Source: Alphaproteobacteria bacterium
Lineage (GTDB): Bacteria > Pseudomonadota > Alphaproteobacteria > Rhodospirillales > Casp-alpha2
DNA: 64,000 bases
Direction of reading: 5' to 3'
Assembly: GCA_024279135.1 (NCBI GenBank)
Contig: JAJRRU010000039.1
Coordinates: forward strand, 62,001 to 126,000
Within the stretch, counting starts at the first letter, position 1. The number at the start of each line of letters is the position of its first letter. The translations under genes and the position numbers were made by a program. Under the pieces are notes generated by a model. That model was not told the DNA's origin. It was given only the letters and a program-made list of their open reading frames with translations, and searched no databases. Shown in pieces: positions 51,856-60,870 of this stretch.

Positions 51856-52673
51856 CAGTTCAGAGCTTTCCGGGAGTAATGAGACGTAATTTCTCCGACA
51901 ACAATGAGTCCGAAAATGGCCAGAATGACTGTTGTCACGCCTGGATAATTAAACGTATTCATTTGGCGGAAGAACACCAAACCAAGCCCGCCTGCCCCGA
52001 CTAGTCCCAGAATTGCGGAACGCCGGATATTGATTTCCCATTCAAAAATGACAATCCCCAGTATGACCGGCAACACTTGCGGCATAATGCCATAGAGCAT
52101 CACCTGCAAATTACTGCCCCCCATTGCCCGGATGGCTTCAACCGGTTTGGGATCTATATTTTCAATCGCCTCGGCCGACATTTTGGCGATAAAACCCAAT
52201 GATCTTACGGCAATGGCAAGGATACCTGCAAAGGCTCCCAAACCAACGGCAGAGACAAAAATTAGCGCCCAGACAATCTCATGAATGGAGCGGCTGAGTG
52301 TCATGGCAATTCGCGCAAGTGGATATGTTATGGGCTTATAAGGTGTAACATTGAGAGCTCCGAACCACATGGCAGGAAGACAGATGATCAACCCGAGTAT
52401 GGTCCCGATACAGGCTATCATGAAGGTCTCGATTGTCGGACCCAACAAGTTAGGGATCAGCGCGAAATCAATGCCGATAAAGTGGGATACGGATTTTCCG
52501 ATATCAGCCAGTGAGCCTATTCTTTCCCAGTCGGTATCATCAATCACCGTAGCCTGAATGCTCCACAACACCAGAATAAATAGGATAAAATAAAACCCGA
52601 ACTGCACGGTTTGCTTTTTTCGGCGGAGCCGGACGATATCATCAACGGTCAGCGGCACGCTTGAAGTTTGCAT
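51855..52673 (-). CDS. phnE: phosphonate-type ABC permease, PhnE copy 1
   Basis: A 272-residue permease. TIETFMIACIGTILGLIICLPAMWFGALNVTPYKPI and the loop PVEAIRAMGGSNLQVMLYGIMPQ are the same features as in copy 2. I start it at ATG 52673, one base after the phnC stop; the open frame to 52847 lies inside phnC and codes no helix. Two PhnE-type subunits are usual for PhnCDE1E2 and PtxABC-like systems. Confidence 0.92.
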   Translation of the reverse strand: MQTSSVPLTVDDIVRLRRKKQTVQFGFYFILFILVLWSIQATVIDDTDWERIGSLADIGKSVSHFIGIDFALIPNLLGPTIETFMIACIGTILGLIICLPAMWFGALNVTPYKPITYPLARIAMTLSRSIHEIVWALIFVSAVGLGAFAGILAIAVRSLGFIAKMSAEAIENIDPKPVEAIRAMGGSNLQVMLYGIMPQVLPVILGIVIFEWEINIRRSAILGLVGAGGLGLVFFRQMNTFNYPGVTTVILAIFGLIVVGEITSHYSRKALN

Positions 52674-52674
52674 G

Positions 52675-53427
52675 TTACAAAACTTCCATGGAGTAAATTT
52701 CATCCAGGCTGCTCTGATCGAGGGACGGTGTCGGCCCATCAAACATTTTAATGCCGTCCTGAAGGCCAATAATCTTGTTGCAGAATTCTTTTGCCAGTTG
52801 AACATCGTGGATATTACACAAGACAGGAACTTTAAGCTCGGTGGCAATCGTTCGAATCAACTGCATGACTTCGCGTGAAATTTTAGGGTCCAGTGCGGAT
52901 GTTGGCTCATCCAGCAATAGCAGGTTTGGCTCCTGCATCAAGGCACGAGCAATTCCGACCCGCTGACGCTGGCCACCGGAAAGCTGATCGGCTCGCTTGT
53001 CTACATGGTCTTGCAATCCAACCCGTTCCAGAAGCTCCAGGGCACGTTGAATATCATGGTTATTGAAGGTGCGAAAAATACTGCGTATGGCGCCGACATA
53101 GCCAAGCCGTCCGGACAATACATTATCCATAACCGACATCCGGTCGATCAGATTGAATTCCTGAAAGATCATGCCAATATGGCGACGCATTTTACGTAGT
53201 TCCGTGGCATTCAGGCTTAATACATCTATGCCATGGAGGTTGATACTTCCAGATGTGGGTTCAATCAGACGGTTTATACAACGAATCAATGTTGATTTTC
53301 CGGCTCCACTCGGCCCAATGATGGCAAAGAAATCATCTTCCTCTACCTCAAAACTGATCCCTTTCAGGATTTCCGGTCCTCGTGAGCTGTATCTAGACCG
53401 TAGTTCACTTACTTCAAGAATTGCCAT
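52675..53427 (-). CDS. phnC: phosphonate ABC transporter ATPase PhnC
   Basis: A 250-residue ATPase: Walker A GPSGAGKSTLIRCINRL, Q-loop QEFNLIDRMSVMDNVLSGRLG (a PhnC hallmark), signature LSGGQRQRVGIARA, Walker B LLLLDEPTSALDP and His in NIHDVQLAKEF. It is separated from phnD by 135 bases containing a long hairpin. It drives import through the two PhnE-type permeases. Confidence 0.95.
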   Translation of the reverse strand: MAILEVSELRSRYSSRGPEILKGISFEVEEDDFFAIIGPSGAGKSTLIRCINRLIEPTSGSINLHGIDVLSLNATELRKMRRHIGMIFQEFNLIDRMSVMDNVLSGRLGYVGAIRSIFRTFNNHDIQRALELLERVGLQDHVDKRADQLSGGQRQRVGIARALMQEPNLLLLDEPTSALDPKISREVMQLIRTIATELKVPVLCNIHDVQLAKEFCNKIIGLQDGIKMFDGPTPSLDQSSLDEIYSMEVL

Positions 53428-53494
53428 TGCATAACCGCTCTAAAAAATCCATCACACATGGAAATTATGAATATTAGATGTTAAAAACACATAC

Positions 53495-53554
53495 TCTCCA
53501 TGTGAACGACGTTGCAGGAAAAATCGCAACCTGCAACGTCGTCCCACAGGGAGA
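53495..53554 (-). terminator. long hairpin behind phnD
   Basis: ACGACGTTGCAGG (53506-53518) and CCTGCAACGTCGT (53530-53542) pair perfectly over 13 bases, and outer TCTCC/GGAGA arms (53495-53499, 53550-53554) extend the stem. On the minus strand a T-rich stretch (TGTTTTTAA) lies a few bases further on. It sits between phnD and phnC, fitting partial termination or mRNA protection. Confidence 0.65.
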
Positions 53555-53562
53555 AATTATAT

Positions 53563-54516
53563 TTATTGTTTTTTAGCATCCTTAGCCTTCTTCAAATCAC
53601 GAATCACATCGTAATCTGCGGAAGACATGGAAACGAAAGTGTTCGACTTAACGTTGTCCAGGAAGGCTTGTGCACTCGGGTCATCCTTCAGGCCGAGGAA
53701 TGTTTCACGAATGTTGGCCTTGATGTTATCACAAAGCGGGCTGCGGTAAACAAACGGGTCTTGCGGAATAGCTGGTGAAGACCATAGCACATTGAAGTCT
53801 TCAAGCTTCACTTCACCCTTGGCAACGACGTTATCAAAGCGATGTGACGCGACGAAAGCGGCATCTACTTTACCCTGATACACGGCAACCGTAGAAAGTT
53901 CATGTGAGCCGGTATAGACAGCTTTCTTGAAGAAATCATCGATATCCATACCGATAACTTTCGAGAAGACAACACGTGGCACGAGATTGCCGGAGGTACT
54001 TCCCGGATCGGTCAAACCAACCAGTTTTCCTTTCAGGCTGTCAATCGATGTAAGGCCTGAACCTTTCTTGGTTACCAGGACACCCTTATAACCAGGGCCT
54101 TCTTCCTGAAGATAGCCAGGCTTTTTGGCATAGGTTGCGAAGACTTCGATATCTTGGTCTTTGCTGTTGGCAATCACATAGGAATAGGGGCCAAGCACCG
54201 CGACATCTACGAACTTACTGAGCAGTCCTTCAACAACGGATGCATACGATGTTGGCATGAAGAATTCAATTTTCTTGCCGGTCAGTTTTGCCATCCGGTC
54301 TGTAAGCGGTTTATACAATTGCAGTTCTGCCACTGTTTCTTCTGTCGGGATAATGGCAAATGTCAAACTGTCAGGATTTTCGCAGGACGCTGCTATTGCA
54401 TCTGAACTGGTCGACAGGTTCAATCCCATCGCCAAAGCAACTGCGCCTACACCTAAAGTCAGCCCCTTCCCCAACATGGATACGGGTATTGGTAGTTTCC
54501 AAATTTTTCTTAGCAT
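53563..54516 (-). CDS. phnD: phosphate/phosphite/phosphonate-binding protein PhnD
   Basis: A 317-residue periplasmic protein with a long signal region (LTLGVGAVALAMGLNLSTSSDAIAA). LTFAIIPTEETVAELQLYKPLTDRMAKLTGK is the standard PhnD mature start, and DPGSTSGNLVPRVVF is the phosphonate-contacting loop. It is the first transport gene behind the iron alcohol dehydrogenase (80-base spacer), with a long hairpin after its stop. Family members bind phosphonates, phosphite or phosphate esters. Which compound is bound here is not determinable, though the linked alcohol dehydrogenase suggests an organophosphonate. Confidence 0.93.
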   Translation of the reverse strand: MLRKIWKLPIPVSMLGKGLTLGVGAVALAMGLNLSTSSDAIAASCENPDSLTFAIIPTEETVAELQLYKPLTDRMAKLTGKKIEFFMPTSYASVVEGLLSKFVDVAVLGPYSYVIANSKDQDIEVFATYAKKPGYLQEEGPGYKGVLVTKKGSGLTSIDSLKGKLVGLTDPGSTSGNLVPRVVFSKVIGMDIDDFFKKAVYTGSHELSTVAVYQGKVDAAFVASHRFDNVVAKGEVKLEDFNVLWSSPAIPQDPFVYRSPLCDNIKANIRETFLGLKDDPSAQAFLDNVKSNTFVSMSSADYDVIRDLKKAKDAKKQ

Positions 54517-54595
54517 TGTTTCTCTCCTGTTATTTTCTGTTTAATTTATTATTCCCGCTTTTATCAACGGAATTATTATGGTGATTCATTGTTGT

Positions 54596-55708
54596 TTAAA
54601 GTGTGAAATTCTCCAGTACCCGCTCCTTGGTACCGATAAAGTTACGCCCCCGTTCACCGGCCAAGGCTGTCGTCAGTAACTCTATCCACTCCTCGCTCTG
54701 AACCCCATAGCTTGATGCTTTTGTCGAGACATCAAGATCATGCAGCAAATTTTCCAGAATTGATACTGCTGCATCAAGATCATTACCGAAGATACGCCGA
54801 AGATTTTGATCACATGTTTCATCTTCGCCGATCACACTGTTCATGATTTTGGGCAGGCTGAATGAGCAGGCCAATCCATGGGGTACATTATATTTCAGAG
54901 TAATTGGGTAGGAGACTGAATGGGCAAGTGCCGTCTTGGTATTCGAAAAGGCCAGGCCAGCAAACAAACTGGCCCGTGCTACACGCGATCTCAACTCAAG
55001 GTTTTGACGATCACGTGCCAGTTTTGGCAAGGCCTCGATCATTTCACGCGCCGCGAACACGGCATGATTTGCGGAAACCGGATTGCTATTTCTGTTCCAC
55101 AGACTTTCAAGCGCATGTGACAAGGCATCCAGGCCAGTACTGATCGTCAGGTCCTTGGGCAGGCCCAGCATTAACTCAGGATCAATCACCGCATGACTCG
55201 GATATAGAGCATAGCGCGCAAGCGAGTATTTTTTCTGTGATACAGTATCCCAGACAGTTGCCCAGTGCGTGACTTCACTACCGGTGCCTGCCGTTGTCGG
55301 AATTGCAATAATTGGGTAGTTCCCTAACGAGTCTTCGCCCTCACCAGTCTCCAGAAATCGTTGAACAACTTTGAAGCCATTATTGCTGGAGGCCAGAACC
55401 TTGACTGCATCAATTACTGAGCCGCCCCCCAGGGCGATAATGACTGTATCTTTACTGACCTTGTTGGAAAATTGACGGCAAGACTCACCCAGTGTCAAGA
55501 AATCCGGGTTGGGCGTAATGTTGTTAATAATTGATTCTGGGGGGCCTGCGCTGGCAATCAGTTTCTGGCTCAATTCCATAAAGTACGGCTCATCATACGT
55601 AACCAGACAATATGGGCGTCCATCAATGAGTTTGTTTACAGACCCAAAGAATCCATTTCCAAAACAGATTTTAACCGGGTTCTCAAACTTCCACACAAAC
55701 TTCTCCAC
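54596..55708 (-). CDS. iron-containing alcohol dehydrogenase (phosphonate-linked)
   Basis: A 370-residue group III alcohol dehydrogenase. NAD-binding GGGSVIDAVK near residue 95, IPTTAGTGSEVT near 137, and the metal ligands Asp (VIDPEL), His (LDALSHALE), His (LAHSVSYP) and His (NVPHGLACS) are all present. Its position before phnD in the phosphonate importer operon recalls phosphonoacetaldehyde reductases and hydroxyalkylphosphonate dehydrogenases, so it may oxidise an imported hydroxyphosphonate or reduce a phosphonoaldehyde. A general primary alcohol dehydrogenase remains possible. It is divergent from a LysR gene across 96 bases. Confidence 0.9.
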   Translation of the reverse strand: MEKFVWKFENPVKICFGNGFFGSVNKLIDGRPYCLVTYDEPYFMELSQKLIASAGPPESIINNITPNPDFLTLGESCRQFSNKVSKDTVIIALGGGSVIDAVKVLASSNNGFKVVQRFLETGEGEDSLGNYPIIAIPTTAGTGSEVTHWATVWDTVSQKKYSLARYALYPSHAVIDPELMLGLPKDLTISTGLDALSHALESLWNRNSNPVSANHAVFAAREMIEALPKLARDRQNLELRSRVARASLFAGLAFSNTKTALAHSVSYPITLKYNVPHGLACSFSLPKIMNSVIGEDETCDQNLRRIFGNDLDAAVSILENLLHDLDVSTKASSYGVQSEEWIELLTTALAGERGRNFIGTKERVLENFTL

Positions 55709-55804
55709 TATACATTCTATATATTTTTTCTATTGACTAAAATCTTCCACAATATTAAACATCTGACAAATACATATATACAATCAGTTCTATTGGTTTT
55801 ATCA

Positions 55805-56683
55805 ATGCTGCATTCACAACTCAGATCTTTTCACGCGGTCGCCACGGAAGGCGGTTTTACCGCTGCTTCAAAAGCCATCAACGTTGGTCAGCCAACTATA
55901 TCCACTCAAATCAAAGCCTTGGAAGATATGTATGAGGTAACCTTGTTCCACAGACGGGGGCACAAAGTACAACTTTCTGACTGCGGGCAAGCCCTGTTTC
56001 GGGTTAGTCAGCGGATATTAAAGCTAGAGGAAGAAGCCCGTGATTTATTGAATAATTATGGCGGAATTTTAACCGGGAACCTGAAAGTCGGTGCTGTGGG
56101 GCCTTATCATGCAAACGAAATGTTAGCCCGATTTAACGCATACCACCCCGGTATAAAACTGTCAGTCAGCCTTGGAAACTCAGTGGAAATGGTAGATTCA
56201 TTGTTGAATTATTCCGTCGATGTTGCCGTTCTGGCCCATACTGAGGAGAATCCGGCGTTATACACCCGCTCGTTCAGCCGCCATCCGGTTGTTGTGTTTG
56301 TGAACTTATCACATCCCTTTGCCGGGCAGACCAGCATTCGCCTGGAGGAGCTTCAGGGACAGCGCTTTATCCAGCGTGAAATCGGATCAACCACGCGTCT
56401 TGCTTTTGAAGAGGCCCTGAAACAATCGGGCATCACTGTCGATACGGTCATGGAAATAGGGAGTCGTGAAGCGGTTTGGCTGGCTGTCGAAAAAGGGATT
56501 GGAATTGGCGTGGTTTCAGAAATTGAGTTTAACCCGCACCCCAATCTCAAAACTCTCGAAATATCAAATGCAGAAATTTACACCACCGCACACGTTACCT
56601 GCCTGGATGACCGCAAAGAATCTAAAATCATCAAAATTTTCTTTGAAATAGCCGAAACGCTAAAACAGAATCATATGCGCTAG
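55805..56683 (+). CDS. LysR-family regulator of the phosphonate cluster
   Basis: A 292-residue LysR protein: HTH LRSFHAVATEGGFTAASKAINVGQPTISTQIKALE, then an effector domain from about residue 95 (LKVGAVGPYHANEMLARFN). ATG 55805 gives the standard LysR beginning although no clear ribosome-binding site precedes it; the frame is open to a TTG at 55733. It is divergent from the alcohol dehydrogenase/phn operon, so it is the likely regulator of that operon, with its ligand probably a phosphonate. Confidence 0.93.
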   Translation: MLHSQLRSFHAVATEGGFTAASKAINVGQPTISTQIKALEDMYEVTLFHRRGHKVQLSDCGQALFRVSQRILKLEEEARDLLNNYGGILTGNLKVGAVGPYHANEMLARFNAYHPGIKLSVSLGNSVEMVDSLLNYSVDVAVLAHTEENPALYTRSFSRHPVVVFVNLSHPFAGQTSIRLEELQGQRFIQREIGSTTRLAFEEALKQSGITVDTVMEIGSREAVWLAVEKGIGIGVVSEIEFNPHPNLKTLEISNAEIYTTAHVTCLDDRKESKIIKIFFEIAETLKQNHMR

Positions 56684-56929
56684 GAATATTAAATTTCACC
56701 CTTGAGTGATAAGTACATGGCTCGGGCTTTATCACAAATGAGTCGCGTCATGTATGAGCAAGCTCAATATAAAATGCTCACAAGGCATATAATAATTCAA
56801 TAATCCAAACCTGCCGAGTCCATAGCATATATGTATTGGCTATTGACGAGATGCTGCATCTAACTCCACGATGGTGAAAATACAACACTGATGGATTAAG
56901 TTTGGCTGTGTTATCGGGAAAATATTGGC

Positions 56930-59275
56930 TTAATCACTACCGTCGCCATCCGCGACGTCACCCTTGTCTTGGACGATTTGTACTTTTTCAGACACCGTAG
57001 ATTTGGTTCGAGTTTGATCGAGTATCCGTTTATCTTCCATAACAATGCGACCGGCAACGGAATTGCCTTGTTTATCTTCTCCGAAGGTAATGGTCTGATG
57101 GGGAAAGGGAATCTCAATACCCAGTTCATCGAAACGGTTCTTCATGCGGTGGTTGAATTCCCGTTTCATACCCCATTGTGTTCCTGCCTTGACTTTCATC
57201 TTGGCGCGAATGACCACGGCGGAATCATCCAGACTGTTCACACCCTGCACTTCCAGGGGCATAATAATATCAGGGGCAAGAATTGGATCAGCCGTCATTT
57301 CCTGGCCCAGTTCAACGATTACTTTCATGACTTCATCAACGTTTTCACGGTAGGCGATGCCAATGTTCAATACGACGTAGGAATAATCCCTGGTGTAATT
57401 AAGCACTGTGCCCACATCGCTAAACGGTACCGTATGCACATTTCCCGAAGGATCACGCAAGCGGATGGTACGGATAGAAAGTGACTCTACAGTCCCTGCA
57501 TGGCCACCGACATCCACATAATCGCCGACGGAAATTGTGTCTTCAACGAGGATGAATAACCCAGTAATAACGTCCTTAACAAGTGTCTGGGCGCCAAAAC
57601 CAATAGCAAGGCCAACGACCCCGGCACCCGCTAGTAACGGACCGATGTTAATACCCAATTCGGAAAGTACAATCAGTGACGCCATCACCGCCAGAACTGT
57701 AAATACAACCTTACGAAACAGCGGTAATAAAGTACGGATACGAGCACTTCGTTCGACCAATGCACCGTCATCATCTTTTTGGTTCAGGTATCGTTCAACG
57801 CCAGAGTTGACAGCTTCCCAAAATATCATCGTCAAAACCACCACGGCGATGATGCTGAAGGCGCTTTCGGCTATCTGCTTGCCCAGGGGGGTATCCAGCC
57901 AACCCAATGCGTCCACACCCCAGGTTTCCAACAGGGCCATAGCAGCGATCAACCCCACCACCCAGCGCAACAACAAACGCAGGGCGGGCAGATAGCGATT
58001 GGCTCTTTCTTCCAAGGTAGGGAAGCGATCACGAATTTCAGGGCGAATGGCAAAGCCCCGTTTCACCAGCCGGTTTAGGGTCGTCATGATCAGCCGGGCT
58101 GCAATAAGAATCACGGCAGTTACCGCCGTTGCCTGGGCCATGTACTGGAAGCCACCTTCTATGCCCAGCACCCAAACACCAAAGATAGCGACAACATAAA
58201 TGACCGCCAGAACATGCCAGATGTCGGCAAGCCGGTCGCGTAATCGTCCAATCCCTTCAGCTTTTCCTTCTCCCTGGATCCAGGCCGCAACAGGCGTTTT
58301 GTTCTGCAATAAGAAAACCACCAGCAAGCCGGTAATAACCAAACCGAGCAGACGCAGCAGTCCGGTATATCCACCTGCCGGCAAGCCCAGCAACAATGTT
58401 GCCTCGGCGAAGAAATAACCAGAAACGGAAAATCCCGTTAGTCGCCGGATCCAGATAAACAGATAATTGGCGGTTACGTCACTAAGCGGTACAATGCGAA
58501 GGGTTTCCACCGTTGGCGCTAATATCATCCTGGCCACGACCAAAACGCCGCGAACGATCAGGTAAGCGTTAATCAGGGTTAACGCCATGACATGGACTTG
58601 GGCCGAGGGCTGCGTCACTGGGACCATGGCATAAGCGGCAGCCGCAAAAGCGGCGATGGGTACCAGATCCAGTACTGTCCGACCAGCCAGCAGGGGCAAG
58701 CGGACCCATAGGGTGTCGGCGTCCTGTTCCTCCAGAGCTCGTCGGGGTCGCCTGAGCAAAAGGCGGACCAGCCGTTCGGCCCCCCCGCCGACTAACAAAA
58801 TCAATGCCACCTTGATAATCATCTCAAACCAGCGTTGCCTTGTTTCCGGGTTGCCCACCTGATTTTGTGCCCAAGTGAACAGTAATGGCACATCACGAAG
58901 CGCATCGGCGGCGGTCACCAACTGGCGGCTGGTTTCCTTCATATTTTCTGAAAGAGCGGCAATCAACTGTGCGCCAGTACTTTTCACAGGCAACTGAGCC
59001 TGGGTGCTCTTACTGGTGGCGATTAAAGTACGAATTCGGGAAAGCAATTGTTCCCTGGCCGCTTCGTCTTCCATTACAACGGCCAGATCTTCCAGTTCCT
59101 GGATGGCAACAGTCGGGTCAGGCTCGACTTGCTGAGCCTGTGCGAAGAATGGCGCCGATAAAAGAAAAACAAAAACAAAGCAAAAAAGGATTAAATGTTT
59201 GGTCTTCAATCTAAATTCCGAAAGGTCCAAAAGGGAAGGCAACTGCAGATTCCATAAGTTGGTGTAAATATTCAT
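56930..59275 (-). CDS. large MscS-family mechanosensitive channel
   Basis: A 781-residue membrane protein. A signal segment (LILFCFVFVFLLSAPFFAQAQ) leads to a periplasmic helical domain (to about 160), then about ten membrane helices. The MscS core (about 500-720) has the pore-lining helix LLAGAGVVGLAIGFGAQTLVKDVITGLFI and the beta-domain VGDYVDVGGHAGTVESLSIRTIRLRD. The C-terminal IEIPFPHQTI is typical. The size fits the YbdG/MscM-like extended class. It stands alone, convergent with the LysR gene. It should release solutes on hypo-osmotic shock. Confidence 0.93.
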   Translation of the reverse strand: MNIYTNLWNLQLPSLLDLSEFRLKTKHLILFCFVFVFLLSAPFFAQAQQVEPDPTVAIQELEDLAVVMEDEAAREQLLSRIRTLIATSKSTQAQLPVKSTGAQLIAALSENMKETSRQLVTAADALRDVPLLFTWAQNQVGNPETRQRWFEMIIKVALILLVGGGAERLVRLLLRRPRRALEEQDADTLWVRLPLLAGRTVLDLVPIAAFAAAAYAMVPVTQPSAQVHVMALTLINAYLIVRGVLVVARMILAPTVETLRIVPLSDVTANYLFIWIRRLTGFSVSGYFFAEATLLLGLPAGGYTGLLRLLGLVITGLLVVFLLQNKTPVAAWIQGEGKAEGIGRLRDRLADIWHVLAVIYVVAIFGVWVLGIEGGFQYMAQATAVTAVILIAARLIMTTLNRLVKRGFAIRPEIRDRFPTLEERANRYLPALRLLLRWVVGLIAAMALLETWGVDALGWLDTPLGKQIAESAFSIIAVVVLTMIFWEAVNSGVERYLNQKDDDGALVERSARIRTLLPLFRKVVFTVLAVMASLIVLSELGINIGPLLAGAGVVGLAIGFGAQTLVKDVITGLFILVEDTISVGDYVDVGGHAGTVESLSIRTIRLRDPSGNVHTVPFSDVGTVLNYTRDYSYVVLNIGIAYRENVDEVMKVIVELGQEMTADPILAPDIIMPLEVQGVNSLDDSAVVIRAKMKVKAGTQWGMKREFNHRMKNRFDELGIEIPFPHQTITFGEDKQGNSVAGRIVMEDKRILDQTRTKSTVSEKVQIVQDKGDVADGDGSD

Positions 59276-59654
59276 AAGCGGCTTAATAAGCTCCAGTTAA
59301 TAAGTATGATGAAAAAAACATAGCCGTCACCGCACGTTTATAGTACCGCTCTCTTCGCAGTAAAAGTCCAGTTTCTTTATCACTGTTCTGAGACAGTTAA
59401 TACGGCATAGCATAACCTGATATTTTTTGTGCAAATTTCTACCCAGGAGGGCAAAGAGGGACAATTTTCAGACCGTCAAAAAGTCTGCCGTTGACGCAGT
59501 GGGTGGCTCCCGCTTTAGGCATCACGATATACCATAATTGTGGTTCAGCCGATGATCCGGGAATGCCTCTTTATAGCTATAAGCGGAAGTGAAATTATCA
59601 CCCTGAAGAGGGCTGCTTCTGACCCGAAATAGGCTTATAAACCCTCAGATTCGT
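59276..59654. other. 379-base intergenic stretch without a supported gene
   Basis: It lies upstream of the MscS-family gene and downstream of the PatB-like gene, both on the minus strand. No coding frame, tRNA or strong hairpin was found; the mscS promoter presumably lies near its left end. Confidence 0.6.
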
Positions 59655-60842
59655 CTACCTTGTTAGGCTAATGGCATTTTTGAGATTATTAAGCGCAGTT
59701 TCAAGTTTTGAATGTGTGCAAGCTATATTGAGTCGTGCAAATCCTTCTCCCTCCTGACCAAACGCCTGCCCTCGTGTCATCGCCCATTTTGCCTTTTCCC
59801 TGAGGAAAATCGTCAGCTCTTCCAATGTGTACCTTAATCCCCGGAAATCCAGCCATAGCAAAAACGTCCCTTCCGGTTCGATCAAATGAACATTCGGAAG
59901 GTCGTTCAGACAGCGCCTGACCAGATCAACATTGTTTTCGAGATAAACGAGAACATCATCCAGCCAAGGCCCACCATCTCTATATGCTGCTTCCATGGCG
60001 ACACTGGCGAATGCGTTGTTCTTGTTCACGGTTAATCGGCTGTTCTCAACTTGAAATAATTTGCGGAGGCTATCATTGGATATAATTGTAAACGCCGAGC
60101 AACAGGCTGCAATGTTGAAGCTTTTTGCCGGGGACAGGCAGGTGATACTGTTAGCGGCATGCTTTGGCCCGAGGGAGGCAAAGGGTATGTAAGTTTGGTT
60201 TGAAAACGTGATATCGCCATGAATTTCATCGGCCACGACCAGAACATTATGCCGCGCGCAAATATCACCAAGCGTACGCAATTCATCCCCACTCCAGACT
60301 CGTCCAACCGGGTTGTGTGGATTACAAAGGAAAATCATCTTTGTTCGGGGGGCAGAAGCCTTTTGTTCAAGGTCTTCAAAATCCATGCGGTAGCGGCCAT
60401 CCTCCATAATCAGAGGATTAGCAATCAATGTCCGATGGTTTTCACGAAGAATATCAAAGAAATCAAAAAATACAGGCGGCTGGACAATGATGCCGTCACC
60501 TTCTTTGGTAAACACAGAGGCTGCAATGGCTAGCACATTGAGAATATTTGGAGCCCGAAGAATATGGCCCGGATCGACCTGCCAGTTATGGCGGGTCGAT
60601 AACCACCCGGTGAGGGCAGGAAACAATCCATTTGGCACAGCCTCATATCCAAAAATGCCATGATCAAGACGATTTTGCAGGGCCTCTAACACGACCGGTG
60701 GGGCTTTGAAATCCATATCGGCAACACCAGCGGCAAACAGATTCTCACCATCTTCGCCCAGCACTATGGGATGAACCTTTAGCGCGGGTGTAGAACGTCG
60801 GTCTATATCATCAAATAATGACTCTAATTTGTTATCTGCCAT
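59655..60842 (-). CDS. PLP-dependent C-S lyase/aminotransferase (PatB/MalY family)
   Basis: A 395-residue fold type I PLP enzyme. AAGVADMDFKAPPVVLEALQNRLDHGIFGYE is the PatB/MalY N-terminus; the Asn in CNPHNPVGRVWS, the Asp in VADEIHGDITF and the PLP Lys in SPAKSFNIAAC follow. The family cleaves cystathionine or cysteine conjugates to pyruvate, ammonia and a thiol. It is the last gene of the arsA operon, 28 bases after the aquaporin gene. A link to thiol or sulfur metabolism in metalloid stress is possible but inferred. Confidence 0.93.
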   Translation of the reverse strand: MADNKLESLFDDIDRRSTPALKVHPIVLGEDGENLFAAGVADMDFKAPPVVLEALQNRLDHGIFGYEAVPNGLFPALTGWLSTRHNWQVDPGHILRAPNILNVLAIAASVFTKEGDGIIVQPPVFFDFFDILRENHRTLIANPLIMEDGRYRMDFEDLEQKASAPRTKMIFLCNPHNPVGRVWSGDELRTLGDICARHNVLVVADEIHGDITFSNQTYIPFASLGPKHAANSITCLSPAKSFNIAACCSAFTIISNDSLRKLFQVENSRLTVNKNNAFASVAMEAAYRDGGPWLDDVLVYLENNVDLVRRCLNDLPNVHLIEPEGTFLLWLDFRGLRYTLEELTIFLREKAKWAMTRGQAFGQEGEGFARLNIACTHSKLETALNNLKNAISLTR

Positions 60843-60870
60843 GCGAAGATCTTCCCTAGTAGTTCAATGT

